A stretch of 64,000 bases of DNA, taken from assembly GCA_020746105.1 (NCBI GenBank), contig CM036621.1, forward strand, positions 29,291,370-29,355,369, read 5' to 3'. Source of the stretch: Trogon surrucura. Taxonomy: Eukaryota > Chordata > Aves > Trogoniformes > Trogonidae. Position 1 is the stretch's first letter. The number at the start of each line of letters is the position of its first letter. A program made the translations under genes and the position numbers. The notes under the pieces are model-generated. The model saw nothing but the letters and a program-made list of their open reading frames with translations. It made no database searches and had not been told where the DNA came from. Below are positions 39,801 through 53,700 of this stretch, in pieces.

Positions 39801-42800
39801 GGTTTGTCTGCTAATTGTGTGGCTGTGCTCTTGAAGGTCAGGATAGAGAGGAAAGGTGACTGGTAAGGAATGCTTGTCCAGGCATGTTATCTGTGAATCA
39901 TGTTTCTCTTCTGCTGAAATCATCCTGTCTCCAAAACATTTGTCCTTACCACCAAATAAAGCTTTTGGGATTCAGAAAAAATTGCACAGTCCGGCTAAAT
40001 TCTGTTAGGTTATTCCTGAACAATTCTTTTGACCTGCTCCTTGCCATGAGAACACATCAAAGTAGAGCTTCTTTCCATTTGCTGTAAACATTAAATAACA
40101 TTGATGGCGTAAAATCTGATAATGCATGAGAAGTAAAGCCAAAACAAAATTTAGTTAACACATTTTTTTCAAGGCTGCGCTAGATAGCTTGGTCTATTGG
40201 AAACTTGGAGGCCACACATTCATTTCTGATTCCCTTTTAATAAAGCACTACACTACCCAATTAACTGACTAGGGACCAAATAAGTAGGTGTTTTGGTTTG
40301 GAGAATATACCGTTATCAGAAACAACGGCTGAATACTAACAGATGACAGGCTACATACCACGAAGATTCGGTGAATTTTTGTTGACTTCACAGCTGTTTT
40401 CTTGTGTGCACAGTGCTATTTTCCTAACTGCATTTGTGTACATAATGATGCAAATGCACATTGCCCGATGGAAACAAAAATGTTGTAATGGTGATGCTCA
40501 TTATCCTCTAGTAAACACTTTTGAAAGCCTTCTTTCTGGAGATTCAAAAAGACATGGCATAGTAGGCTTTGACCTCTGGAATGTAAAAGTACTACACAAA
40601 GAAAGTCTCAGAAGGTATCTACAGAGACATAAATTAGAATGTCTTTAGTAAGATTCCCATGTTGTCATTCCAATATTTTATTCTATTGTTTGCTTTGAGG
40701 GCTTTTACTTGAGGAATTAAAGGGTTCACTGGTTTTATTAGGAAACAGATTGTTGGAATCTGTAAGAATTGTTAGTCAGGGTCAACTGAGTTATTCTCAG
40801 TTTTCATTAATTCTCTGGAAATAACACTGACTCTTAGAAACACTGGCTATTTAATATCCTTAGAGAGAGAAATGGTCTTTAGAATAGAATATAACCAGCT
40901 ATGTGTTGTGGTTAGGCAGTGTTATTTAATGATTGGATGATACTTTGCCACATAAAATATATTGCTTATTTCTACTCAGATACACATGTAAACAGGAATT
41001 ATTGGGTCTAAACTGCAGAGAAATGCTTTAGGAGAAAAAGCGGAGTTTGTGTATATATGGCTGTTATTTTATAGGTGTATATATATTGGTATTTATGGTG
41101 TTTTATATGTAATATATACATATATAACTGATATTTTATACAAAAGTTCTAAACAAGCATCTCTTTGTGGAGTAGAAAGATCAAAAATAACTTAAAACTA
41201 CAACAGCCATAAATTCATGTAGAACATGATTCTGAGGATAGGCTTACAAAGGTTTTGTTCATCTCAGTCCTTTAATGTAACTTAGAGCATACACAAATTT
41301 TCAGTAAATATGGGAACAATACTTGTTTTCATGATATAGTCTCTTACATGGCAGGTTATGCAACCTATAAGTTATGGCAAGATGAAGCGCAAGCACTTTT
41401 CTGATCGGTATGCAGCAGCTAAACCTTGTGGTTTCAGACTGAAAGACTTCAGAACCCAAATCAAAGTCAGTCTCTGGGTCTCAGCTTCAGAACTCTGACG
41501 TGCTTGTAAATGCATTTGATCTGTTGAAATTTAAGTAGGAACAAGTAAAAGATTTTGCTACAACATCTGCTATGAGTGCAGAGAATAAATTCTAGCATTG
41601 CTGGTTTATCCTTCAAAACTTAAAAGAAAGATTTCTCCAAATTCTCTACTCCCTGCAACTTTAGTGTGTCAAAATAAATCTTTTCTCAAAAAATATAAAC
41701 TTTGTATAAGTAGTCTAAGGCCTCTCTTGTGCTGGTTACGTCATTTCTATGCATCTTGGACAAATTAAGATATGACTAAGAAAAACTGGTTCTGTTTGTC
41801 ACTACCCTCAAAGCTCTGAAGTGGGTGGTTAGGTCAGATGCGTGCAGATATGGAGAGGGTTCTTGGGACACACTTCTTTAGTCAATATAAATAATTGTGA
41901 TGTTCTTTCCCTTTTGTCAGCCATATTATTTTGAACCTTTTGAATGTTGTAACATTTTCAAGATTTCACAACTGACTATTTTTTTTTAATAATTTTGCTG
42001 TTAATGTGGCTAAGGGTAGAAGGTAGTTCAGCAGGTTTACTTGCATGTGTGGAGTTCTGTTCCCATGGATATATTCAGCCTTAAAGCCTGGATAATGGAG
42101 CATTCTAGCTGTGAAATTCTTTGGCTGTCTAAAGAGAGTTTGGTGTATTTATGCCAAGCTGTACGTGCTGAACTGGACATTTGCAGTGCAGTGTCACTAT
42201 GGAGGAAGAGATTTCTCTTGGCTGGTCTTGGGTTGCAGTAAGGTAATGGATTGTGGGCTTGAACTGCCTTAAGCTGTTTGTAATGAAGACATCATGAAAT
42301 TCTCAGCTGTGTAGTGAAAAAGAGGGTTAGAGCATGTGCTTCTGTTCAGAGAGAACATCAGTGCAAAATTAACATTTGTGCTCTCACAAATATTTGGCTT
42401 GGTTTTGATAATATCTCATGTAATGGTGCTGTTAGAACACAACTGGTGCCACAGAAGGTCACTGAAAATAAAATGTGCTAGTAAGTGTAGGAGAAGCAAG
42501 ACTAAAAATTTTATTCCTGACAGATTCAGTTTTCCAAGTTTCAGGCCTGATGGTTACCTTAGAAATTGTTTGTTGGTTTTTTTTTTCATTGTTCCTCATC
42601 TAAATGTGTTCATTCTAATTATCTGAATTGCTCAGGCTGAGATGTAGTAGTAGTGGATGTAAATTTTATTGCTCTACTAAGTGGTTATCAGTTAGCAGTG
42701 ATAAAAATTCCAAAGCTAGTTAGAGCCTTGAATTTAATTAGGTTGGTATTCATTTGAGTTTGGCAAATCCCTTTGACTGGAAAAAAGGAGAATTTTTTTT

Positions 42801-43748
42801 TCACATTTTTTTTTCTAGGTCAGTGTCTTTTTTTTTTCTTTGGTTTTAATTAGTATTATACTTGGTGTTTCCCAGAGGGTTACTTTGACAAGATCTAGAT
42901 TGTGTAGGTTTTTGAAAGATGGGCATCTGAATGGGGTGTTCTAAACTTTGTTTGGGAAGGTACCATCTGTCTCTGAGGGACTGATTATAAGCTTTCCTCT
43001 CTACATAAACTAATACTGTGATGGAAAAGAGGGAACATCAGTCATATAGGCTGGTGAAGTTTGTCTCCATTTTAGGGTTGTATTTGAGTTCCTTTGACCT
43101 TTGGAAGACCAAATCATTCTTGCGTGTGCCATAGCATTACAGGTCTGTGCCCATTTTCTATGGCTGTCACCTGTTACGTACTGCACAGTGCTGATAACCT
43201 CTTTTATAGAGGGTGTCTTACACACAGGTATAAAATTGTACAACAGAGGGAATTGATTGCCCATGCATTTTAAACATTGACTTTTCTATTTATTTTTCAC
43301 CCTTATTTGCTGAAGTAGTTTAAGCAAGTGTGCTAATTCAACCTAAAATTCAGGTTTAAATAAGGAAGAATCTAAATAGAGTTACTCTTCTCCCCGTAGT
43401 CTTTCCTGAGGGGATCTTTGCTCTTAAATTGATACAAAAATTTGCTCTTAAATTGATACAAAAGTAGTTTTTTGGATTCAGCAAGAGAGGGAAGAATTGC
43501 TCTGAATCTGCCAGAAGTGAGTTTTGGACATTGACCAAAGATATTATGGGAAAAACAACTATTTTGTGGGGTTTTTCTTTTGTTTGTGGTGGTGGTGTTT
43601 TGTTTTTTGAATCTTTGCTGTAGGCTGACAGTATTTTCATGTTGCATCAAGTTGCATTTTTCCCTTACTGCTGGAGAGCACTTAAATGTTATGGAAATAA
43701 GAATGGTATGAGAACTTGTGTAAGGGTGAAAGTGTAAGCACACCTTAA
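36892..43748. other. Unassigned AT-rich DNA
   Basis: About 6.9 kb with no gene or mobile element recognised. A TA-rich, partly self-complementary stretch lies at about 41,045-41,145. A 24-bp tandem duplication lies at 43,417-43,464. Open frames reach 101 codons without recognisable content. Confidence 0.5.
43417..43464. repeat. Two-copy 24-bp tandem duplication
   Basis: 'tttgctcttaaattgataca' plus AAAA starts at 43,417 and again at 43,441. It is a local duplication just left of the LTR at 43,754. Confidence 0.85.
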
Positions 43749-43753
43749 CTGGG
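43749..43753. repeat. Target-site duplication CTGGG, left copy
   Basis: CTGGG immediately precedes the LTR start TGTATTGGG and is repeated immediately after its end at 44,335-44,339. Confidence 0.9.
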
Positions 43754-44004
43754 TGTATTGGGTCAGACTGAGGTGGAGTTAATCTTCCCACAGCAGCTCT
43801 CTCCATGCTGTTTTTCTTGGAGCGGTAGCTAGAAGGATGTTGATAGCACCCCAGTGTTTTGGCTACTGCTAAGCGGTGCCCACACAGCACCAAGGCTGTG
43901 GTTTGATGTTCTCCCAGTAGTAGGTTGGGTGTGATCAACATCTTGGGAAAAGATACAGCCGGGCCAGCTGACCCAAATTGACCAAAGGGGTATTTCATAC
44001 CATA

Positions 44005-44012
44005 TGACGTCA
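44005..44012. promoter_or_regulatory. Consensus CRE (TGACGTCA) in LTR U3
   Basis: Perfect 8-bp palindromic CREB/ATF site, seven bases upstream of the TATA box of the LTR at 43,754. Spacing and position are as expected for a promoter-proximal element. Activity is inferred. Confidence 0.7.
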
Positions 44013-44019
44013 GCTCAGA

Positions 44020-44026
44020 TATAAAG
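44020..44026 (+). promoter_or_regulatory. TATA box TATAAAG of the solo LTR
   Basis: TATAAAG followed by a GGGAGAAGGCAGAGG purine run. It lies about 266 bp from the LTR start, at the expected U3/R boundary. Confidence 0.75.
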
Positions 44027-44334
44027 GGAGAAGGCAGAGGCAAGTAGGGGGGGGCATTCGCTGTTTGTGTTTGTCCTCCGGAGAAACCGTTACGCGTATT
44101 GGAGCCCTGCTTCCTGGGAAAGCGGCCGGACATCGCCCACCGATGGGAAGTAGAGTATAATCTTTGTTCCATTCTGCTTTGCTTCCGCGCGTGGCAATTG
44201 CTATAGTAAACTGTTTTTTATCTTTACCCACGGGCTTCTTGTTACATCTCACCTCTCCCCTGTCCATCTAAAAAGGGGAGTGATAGAGTGGCTTTGGTGA
44301 GCTCCTGGCCTCCAGCCAGGGCCAAACCACCACA

Positions 44335-44339
44335 CTGGG
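44335..44339. repeat. Target-site duplication CTGGG, right copy
   Basis: Right-hand partner of the duplication at 43,749-43,753. Confidence 0.9.
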
Positions 44340-47300
44340 TTGAGAGCACAGATGTCACTCTTCTTTGTTGTAAGGTTTGCTTTTAAATACTGCAGTATGT
44401 AGACTGTGTAAGAGTTCTTTAGCAATAAAACAGGAGATAAAATGCAGATATGTGATTGTTATGCAGCTGGGACCATGCCATTCTGAGATGCTATATTTGA
44501 GGAAGAAAAAAAAACTACTGACTAAATTTAAAACCCTGTACTGAGTGAATGTGATTCAGCAGAACGATCCTGTAAGGAAACCCTGGTTCCTCACTGCATG
44601 GTTCAGGTCTAGCACAGTGTCACATCATGGAGTATTGGGTCACTTTTCACAGCTGGGAGCCGAGCCATGAGTACTAAATACTGGACAAGTGTTTTGGAAA
44701 CATCAAATGTTTCAGGGAATTTCAAACATGGAACCTGGATGCTGTAGAACTGAATTTTCTGAAGCATTAATAAAGAATGTAGAATAAAGTGGCTCCTAAA
44801 TATCTGGGTTTGACCATTTTATATCCAGTGCTGAATGCTTGTGAAACTGCTGTACAGAAGCACTGCATAATATGTCTTCTCACACCTATGTATTACTAGT
44901 TTAGAACACGACTGTCAAACTCTTGCTGTATGCACTTTCAGTTTGCCGGTAATATGGTGTGTCTTATCAGATGTATATATTTTATTGAGTCCTTATGAAG
45001 TAGTGTTTAGAAAGGTTTGTTTGCTGGTCTTATCACTTAAACTCTGTATAAATTGCAGTTTTGTATTGGGAGGCAAGGGGGCTAGTTGCTGAAATGTCAG
45101 CTGCTCAGCATGAAACTCCTGGGAGATAGGGTTTTTAGTCCTGACCTGAACCCATGCAAACTCTCTGAATTCTGGATTGCCGAAGTGGTGCGTTGTCAGT
45201 GTAAAACAGCGCTGTGCTGTCGGTATGCCAGCAGCAATAAAGATGCGCTGCATGCATCTCATGAATACTAAATTCCCACGCAAAGTTACAATAGAGAGTT
45301 TCACGTGCATCAGTCATGTTTGCTCTTCTTGCAGCTATCTCCTGGTTCCATATGTAAACACTTCAAAATAAGCTTCCAATGGCTAAACGGTATAAAAGAA
45401 ATTAACATTGGAGACAAAGCTCTTGGAGGAGTTAATGTGATGTTCAGTGCAAACTCCCTTATTGATTGATCCCAAATGTCAGTGCCTGAGGATTCAATAA
45501 TTAAGGACCCACTTAGCTATTTTATTCTAAATTACTCATGCATTACTCTCTCTCTTGCCCCTCAGTAAACTCCAAAGTCATTTAAAATGCCAGAGTCGAT
45601 AGTTGATATGAGTGGACTTACTGGTTATACCTGTAGAGTTAAATTAAATGTAATTTGGACCATTCCCAGTCAGTGAGGTCAGCTGGCATGGAGAAACCCA
45701 TGTCTATATTACAAAACTGTTTCACTCTCCACAATGGACAGGTGGGCAACATTCAAGCTGTCATGTTTTTTCCTGAAATAATTCTTCTTATCTGCTGTCT
45801 CCAGAACCAGAAAATTATGTAGGAGAGTGTGATGTGCTACATGACAAACCTATTTGAGACTTAAAAATGTTAATAGACTAAACAAGTAAGTTTTGATCCC
45901 CTTTAACAGTGTGGTCTCTCCTTCCTGGCCCTTCTTAATTTGATAGCATAAATGTGCCTTTGGATAGGTTCATTTCACCTGAACTATTTTTAAAAGTTAG
46001 GAAGCTAGTCCAAGATGCTGGGCAATAGCTGATAAAGCAATCCCAAGATAAGCCTTTAACCTCTGTCCGAATTACCCACTGTATATATAAACATGCACAA
46101 CGTGGAACTGTGCACAAGTGGATGACTTCAACCCTTTTAATTACCTGTACTGCCCTGGAGGAGATATTTGTACAGGAAGACTAAATATTAGTTTAAAAAA
46201 AAGGCTGTGAGGTGTGGGTTTAGAAGTGGTGGTGAAAATTGTATTTATGTAAGGTCAGTTAGAGAAAAGCACAAAGGTAAAACGGAGTAAGGAGCATAGT
46301 GGTGTGTTGGAGAAGGAACCTCTCTTGAAAAGTAAGGGTGTGACAGATCCTGGAGGAGAAATGGAGATGGAAAAACAAAATAGAGCATTACAGTGCTGTT
46401 AAAGGAAGGGTCAAGTAAATGAGCAGAGCAGAGTTTTAGACAAACAGAAAATACTGAGCAGTCAGAGAGCTGATTTAGTAAAGTTTAGCCATTTAAAAAG
46501 GTGAATCCCTCCAATTTGAGAGTCATGTATTTGGAGGACTTTGAAAAAATTCTCACCCGAGTCTCTGCTATGTAACAAGTACTTTGTAATTAAATTCTAG
46601 TCTGCTGGATTCATATTCTGACATATATCAGAATCGTTGCCTCATTGCATAATTAGACAGTAAAATAGAAATGTTCCTTCCTAATAGATATATAAAGCCA
46701 TAAGGATATTTTAAAATTCCTGTCAAATCACTCCATGTAAATTACCTAATCAAATACCATAGCTGCATAATGTAATGTTAAAACCAGCAGAATGACACCA
46801 TTACAGAAATCAGCTAGCCCTGCTCCAGATTATGGGGTTTTATAATTACAGTGTTTCTTCATAAATCCACTCCACTTCATGCTGTCACATCTTTGGAATT
46901 GTTACACACATTTATCTCTGTACATGTTTCCATCCTCTTAAAAATGCATGGTTTTCAAATAATTTTTTCAGAAATACTTTTTTTTGTGTGTGAAGGCTGA
47001 TGCTGGCATGTTGGATATGTATTGTTTAGTGTAATAGCACAACAAAGGCTCTTGTAGCATACTGTTTATTCAGGAAAAAGTGAGCAACCTCCTATGCCAT
47101 CACTGCTACATGGACATGTGTAAATCCACAGCAGCGGGCAGCGAGGAAATTCATCCTGCAAGGCACACCATGAAAACCTGAATGGTGAGAGCAGCCCCTT
47201 CCTTTTTGGAGGTGCTTTGAAGCCTTGACCTAAGCTGTTGCCAAATCTTGTAAGAATGTTGTGGTCATGCAAGACTTCAAAGGATATGAGATCAGATGTG

Positions 47301-47679
47301 GTGCTCAGCAGCAAGTTACTCTTTACATACTTGGGAATTTGACATCTAAATGCACTGCAGCATTTTATTTCTGACCTGAATCACATCAGTATCAGTAAGA
47401 AATGAATGTGTGTTGGTTCATTTGAAATAGGACCGACTTGCCCCTGGTGTCTCACCTCTTCTTTGGCAAGGAAGAGGTAGTAGAGATGGCAGGTGTTCTT
47501 CGTGCATGGAGTAAAAAAGAATGAGCAAAGCAGTCCTCTGGTACCGACTGCAAGGCTGCTCACACAAGTGAGTTTCTCCCAAAGATGAAAAACACTGGCA
47601 GTGAGTTTGACTTCCTTAGGCTGGGGTTCTGAAAACTGCGTTTTAAAAACTGTGTTAAGATCAGAGCCTGATATAAACC
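44340..47679. other. Unassigned AT-rich DNA
   Basis: About 3.3 kb with short open frames only (longest 105 codons). No recognisable exon, RNA gene or repeat family. Confidence 0.5.
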
Positions 47680-47713
47680 TAGAGGTCTTCTCCAACCTAA
47701 ATGATTCTATGAC
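47680..47713 (+). mobile_element. Short CR1 3' tail remnant
   Basis: 'tagaggtcttctccaaccta' followed by 'aatgattctatgactgtgg' matches the last bases and first tail repeat of CR1 elements. Nothing upstream can be aligned to CR1, so this is either a very short insertion or an old element whose 5' part has decayed. Confidence 0.6.
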
Positions 47714-50700
47714 TGTGGACCTTACCTCATAGTACAGTCTGAAGACTGAAGGTATAACAACTTAGGCAGACATTGGGTGAGCAGTTTTTGCTTGACACTT
47801 TTACAAATTCAGTATATTGGAAGTTGACTCTAATAATTAAGTGGACATTTTGGGAAGTCAAGTATATATTTAACTTTCATAATCAAATATTTAAATGTAA
47901 TAACTTGTTTCTTATGGAAAAAATAAAATAGTCTTTTATATTTGCCTCTTATTCTAAAATTTGATCAAATTTATGTGAGATCTAACCTGCTTAGAGTCAG
48001 GTCAGAAGTAGAGAACAAGTTTTAATGGCACACTGGTGCCCTAAGAAAGATATTCAGCCTAGAAGAATTAGTGTTAGCGTGGTGAATGTTTCTGATTTGA
48101 TAGTGCTAATACATTTTATGTAGTGCCTTCTGTGGAGTCTAGTGTAATATCTGAAAATTCTGGTTACATTTCAAAGATTTTTGACAATTCTAAAGATTGA
48201 AGGTATCTGGGAAAAATGTCTGGAACCCCTCAAAGTTATATCATGAACCTTTAGGATTAAGAAAACATTGAGTTAAAGGCACTTTTGAAAGCTTTGTTTC
48301 TGTGCTGCTGTTCCTCTGCTCTTCTGTTTTACACTGTTGTTGAACAGGAACTGTCCACAGTAACAAAACTGTGACTATCTAGATAAACCAAATATCAGGG
48401 CTGCTATTCACCTTCCTCTAGCTCTCAGCATACCTTTCCATTTCCCGTTTTTTGTTCACAACTTTCCCTTCCTCCTGCCAAAAAAAACCAAACCAAAAAC
48501 CAACACACCTTTACAGCTGACATGAACCGGTTAATAGCAACTCAGAAGGTAAAGAAGTGCTGGTCAGGAAAGGAATTAAGCTGAATCTTGCTCAATTTCT
48601 GGCTAATTGGTTCTGGTTTTCTGCTGGTTCTAATTTTAGTACTTTCAAGTTCATTCCCAACCAAGAGTGGAGCCTGGACAAGAACCCAAAAGAAAGTACC
48701 AGAGAAGGCTGGCAGAAAGGCTATGAGACTGGTTCATCAGTGTTGTGAACATAGCACTGACCCAGGCTGAAAGAACAGTTGAACATCAAAGTAAATATGC
48801 TCTGTTCTCTGGAAAATGTGAGGGAGTAAAAGGATGTCTGGCTTACCCAGATGATGAATCGGTTTATACAATGCAATGTAACTTTCCTTATCTGGAAGTG
48901 ACCTGGGGAAGAAAATACAGCTGTGGCTTAGCCTGAGTAAGGCTGACCAGGAAAATTCTCATATAACTTGTTCTCCACAGGAATACAGGAAAGGGCCACC
49001 TCAGTTGTATCCTGCTCTTTCCAAGTAACAAAACACCATGCAGCTTCATTGGAACTTGCTGCTTTGCTGAAGTGGGAACATTTTGCACAGATCGTTTTCA
49101 TTCCAAAGCTGAGGCAGGACTCTGACAGATTCATGCTGGGTTTCTAGCTGACTCTCCTGCCTCAGGAGAGGTTTGAGAGGAAAATAAATATACAGTATTT
49201 TTATTGAATCAAAATATTTTTGAGATTGCTGCTGCTTAATAGCAAAGTCCAAAGTGAAACCTGTGATATGTTATCACAGTAATAAGACTGTTGTAATGGG
49301 CTACTGCATGTTATTGTCAGTAACTGAAAATTAGGTAGTCTAAATCTTGTTATCACACATGAATTGGGAAATTTGTATGTGCAGGAGATCAAATGAAGCA
49401 TAGAAGATCTGTTCTTTGGTCCTTGCCCTGCCTGATAGTTCTTATTACTGGACTGTCCTGTTTTGGCCGAATGTGTTGAAGGAGAGGAAAAAGTAACAAA
49501 CTCTCAAGGCTTGACAAAGGTATTTAGTAATAAAATGTTAGCCTGACTTCTGAAATAAAACTGTGGCACCCTCTAATAACTTGCCAGTGGTTAAAGATGA
49601 ATCTAAGAGAAGTGGCAAAATATTAATTGGGCTCTGCTAACAGGGGTTGTACCACCTAGTGTGATGGATACTGACATTTCTGGTATCGGGGTGAGTTAAT
49701 TCCAAATTAGATTTACTGCTGCTGAAGAAAGAATACATCTCATATTTTGGATTACAACCTCCTACCGCCACTGCCTTGGTTGCCCATTCATCCACAGTAG
49801 TATTATAGTTCTGTGGTCTCATATGTCTTTGCCATTGGCATTTCCAGTGTCCGAGGTCCTGTCTCCAAATCAAGACTGACAGAACTGACATGTGGATTTT
49901 TTTTTTTTTTTCAGAGCTAGAAACTCCCTGCAACTTTTCTTTCCTTTCTTGAGGTTGCACTGGTCTTACTGTCTTTTGTTTCACTCCTGAGTGATGGTTT
50001 GATTGAAATGTAAATGTATTCTGATAATTTTTTTTCCTAAAAGAGATTTGATTCAAGCAGATCTCTCAATTTTACATATACCTGAAAAAATTGCTTCAAG
50101 AGAATGAAATAAATTTGCAATGCCATCTTGTAAATATGTCTCTTCAAACCCTGTTAGCTTTCATCACATTTTGATCAGCTACCTGCTATTTTGCTAAGCA
50201 CATGATTTCTGTTCATTTCTTAATGTCAGGAAGGAAGTGACTGTGAACACAGTCTTACAGTGTTGCAGGAAAATTGTTTCCTTTCAATATCATTCTACAA
50301 TCTTTATTCCATTTAGGATGTACATCATACAAACCCTTCTTGATCACTGTTCTGCTTTTTTTTTTTTTTTTTTTTTTTTGTTTTCCCTCCTAAAGATTTC
50401 CAGGTCTGGCTGCTTATCTTGCCCTGGAGCATTACTGCAATTTCCCATGATATTCCAACCATATATCTTTCCATAGAAATTGGCAGTGCTGCTGCAGTCA
50501 GCATGCATTTATCTTCCCTTTCTTCTGCATTGGGCTGCTCCTTCCTCTCAAATGTATTTCTGCATCCTTTTCTGTCTATAGGAATCCATCCTTTCTATAG
50601 ACTTTGTTCTGGAAGTTAAGTAGTTCTGCAGATTCCTGATTAGACCAGATCTTGCCGCCTGCAATTTACTTCATGTTTCCCCTTAGCTTCACATATTTGA

Positions 50701-53700
50701 GTTCTTCCTTTCTTGATTATTGTCTTTTGCATTCTCAGAGAAAGCATGGAAGAACTGTTGTGCAATGTGTCACTCTCTTCTAAATGATCGTTCTTTTGTA
50801 CTTGCTAGCTATGGCCTCATTATTTCTTTCTGGTTCAATAACAGTTATCCATCAGTGGCTTTTTCCTTGACTAATGTAGGTCTCCTTTTATCCTTTTAAA
50901 TCCTTTTGTAGTATTTTAGATCCAATGTGTACGGTGTCTACTGTAAATAGCTAATACATGTGCTCTTGCTGTATTGAAATAAATAAATGTTTCAATATAG
51001 AAAGTTTAAAACTAAAACAAAAACCCCCAAAGTTTTTTTGAGCTACACTTCTCTTAACCTGCATTTGTAATTGTCTTTATTCTACCAGCCACCTTTTCAT
51101 CCAAAAAATAGCAGATTTTCATATTAAAAATAATATATAATTGCCAATTCTTGCCTCCCAGAATATTAGCAGCATTTCTGTAGTGTTGCTACAGAAAACA
51201 ATTTATGTGTGAGAAAAAAAAAAATGTTACTGTGCTTTGTGCTATTGAATCATTAGAAAGGAGGCAAGGGTCAAAACAGAGCTTAGATTTAGCTTGACCA
51301 AAAGCAAAAGCAAATTAGTAAAACCAGTACATGTGGTCAGGAACAACAGCTAATGTATGTCTAATGCTAACTTCAGTGATCCAGCAGGAATGTTGCACTT
51401 TAGGGTAACTGTAGACCAAATCTGGTAGGTATACCTTGTACTCTAGGAATGGGGTGGAAGATTGTGTGTAGGCATGTCCTTGGTTCTCGTTAAAATAGAA
51501 AAGTAAAAGCCACAAGTAGCATAGTTAAAGCTTACTTCTCCTGCCTGACTTGCCAGCCCTTAAACCTTTCCAGCTCTGCCCCATCAGGGATTTCAGTTGT
51601 TTCCACCACAGCCAAGAGATCAGCACAAAGACTAGAAACTAACCCTGCACTGTATTGTTCTTGGATGAATTACTGCTCAGTGATCTTCATTATTTTCTCT
51701 GTTCCCTTTGGAACTACTTTGTTATAATTCTCTTGAAGGCCATGGAATCTACAGGATTGTTGACTGGTTCAATGATTTATTTCAGTGGTTGTTTCTGGAC
51801 AACCAGTGCCATCTTTCTTTTTACTAAGTTTTCCCTGGTTTTGGCACTGACCTTCATGTATAAAGCTCACTCTTGGGCATATCCAACAGTCATCTATTCT
51901 GATTCCTAACATCTATGTGGAGGCTTTCACAGAGGTCTAGGACATAATGGTTTGCAATGGTAGAGCTAGAGCAAAAAATATTTTTTTAATATGCTCTGTA
52001 TTATTCCACCGTAATGAGAAAGTGTATTTTTTTTTCTATATCAGCTTCTGAGCTCCTGCTTCTCCACCCTGTCCAGAGAGGGGAAGAAATCTGGCAACAA
52101 AAAATTGTGAACATTATCATCTCTGTGCAGCAAGGAACTTGTCAAGTTTGACACTCGGCAGTAGGGCACGTGGTGTCATATGTCTAAAAGTCAGCCTGAG
52201 GTGGTTAATTATTTTAGCCAATGGATGTGTATGTGTGTTTAATAAAGTGTATTTTAAATTATAATCTGATTGTCATTGTAGTTTGCAGGAATTGCAGTAG
52301 CAATCTCTATTGGTTCCTCAAGATGATTTCTTCTGCTGAAATTTTAGATAGAAAAGCCTAATTGCGTAATCCATATAATTGCATGTTGCCCTCATATGCA
52401 TTCAGATCTGATTAAAATAATCTCTTCTGCCATTCTGTCTGTATATCCGTAAAGGTCAAATGTATTATTAGGCTTGACTAATCAGCTGCAGGATATAGAG
52501 GACTTTTTAGAGCATCTGTAACGTGCTACACACAGAAGCCTTTCTGCTTACAAAATGACACCTACTGCTCTCGAGGGTGACAGGCCCATTTTTTCTTATC
52601 TACTTTGTTACAAGTAGTGGTGCCAAATCTAGTTGAGCTAGAGGATAAAGTGTGAACCTGACTGGAAAGCTGGGGTGTTGCCTTGACAATGCTCAATATT
52701 GAAATGCTACAAGTCTTGAGCCAATTACCTTTTCTGATCTTTAGACTCATGTTGCATTCTGAACACTTACTGCAGTAGTTATTTGTGGGGAAGTATATGT
52801 AATTCCCTTTATCTTTCCCCTCTCTTTGAACAAGTAGAACATGGTTCACAAAACATTAAGCACAGTGTATTTGAATGCAATAGCTATTTTCTCTGGGCCT
52901 GTGGCCTGGAGAAAACTGACTAGTACCCTGCCAGAGTAGCACTTGGACATGTAAACCTGCCAATATTTGCAGATATGCCAGACCATTGTGTGTGAGGTGC
53001 GTTTTTAAGTAATTTTTGCCAAATACTTTTATGCTTTGGACAAGTCAGGACACATTTTTGCCTGAAAAGCGTAGTGATGTAAATGTATTCTATGTGTTTC
53101 ATGTGGACTTATGCATCTAGACACAAAGGAACTGTATTGACAGTGGCCTTCTAATACAATGTAAGATGTTAACGTTTTTACTCTAAGCTATATTCCTGTT
53201 TTAAAATGCAAACTGGAGCAGTCCTGCAAAATACCAAACGTGAAGAAACTGAGGTTTTGATTCCAGGCTGGGATTGAGAAGGTCTGAATCTCATTTCTAA
53301 ACCTATGACAGAATCCCTGTGTTATCTTAAATAATTTTGTCATTCAATGCCAGGGAGTTTTCTCTCTGTGAAGAGGCAACATAATTGCAGGGCTGCTTGC
53401 AACTTTATACAATCTCTTCTGGTAGCTGTTCATGCTTTTCTTTAAATCTGAATCCCCTTTGCCACTGTTGCTCTGAACCTTTTTGTACCCTCTGAAAGGT
53501 CTGGTCAGAAGCTTTCCAAATTAGATCAGGGCTGATTGTTACTTTAGAAAGGATATGAAATGCTGAAGCAGACTGACGTTTCTACTGAAAGTGAACTTCT
53601 AAGGGACTCTTCAGTAACACAAACCCAAGGGGGCCTTTAGATTTGTTCTCAGTGGCTGTTACGTAACCAGAATTGATCAGCAGCTACCAGCAGCGGGATA

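Larger units (their letters stand above)
43754..44334 (+). mobile_element. Solo LTR of an endogenous retrovirus (581 bp, second family)
   Basis: The LTR has perfect TG...CA termini and identical 5-bp flanks (CTGGG), so both boundaries are certain to the base, and no internal retroviral genes adjoin it. The plus strand is the sense strand. U3 contains a perfect CRE (TGACGTCA, 44,005-44,012) and TATAAAG (44,020-44,026). An AGTAAA hexamer (44,205-44,210) is a possible weak poly(A) signal. The 3' end, 'ccagccagggccaaaccacc' then ACA, closely resembles the minus-strand 3' end of the 1.18-kb LTR copies, so the two families share a U5 ancestry. The 5-bp target duplication fits an ERVL-type integrase. 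The 266-codon frame running antisense through it is incidental. Confidence 0.93.

Noticed and set aside
41045..41145. TA-rich self-complementary stretch as a hairpin RNA or origin
   Set aside because: Simple alternating TA sequence with interruptions. No stable, specific hairpin or known RNA family can be argued by eye.
43372..44172. 266-codon minus-strand open frame
   Set aside because: It runs antisense through the 581-bp solo LTR and into a 24-bp tandem duplication. It has no domain and no splice or promoter context.
50356..50379. A24 run on the minus strand as a processed-pseudogene tail
   Set aside because: No AATAAA or mRNA-like sequence precedes it on that strand. CR1 machinery also rarely copies host mRNAs, so such pseudogenes are scarce in birds.
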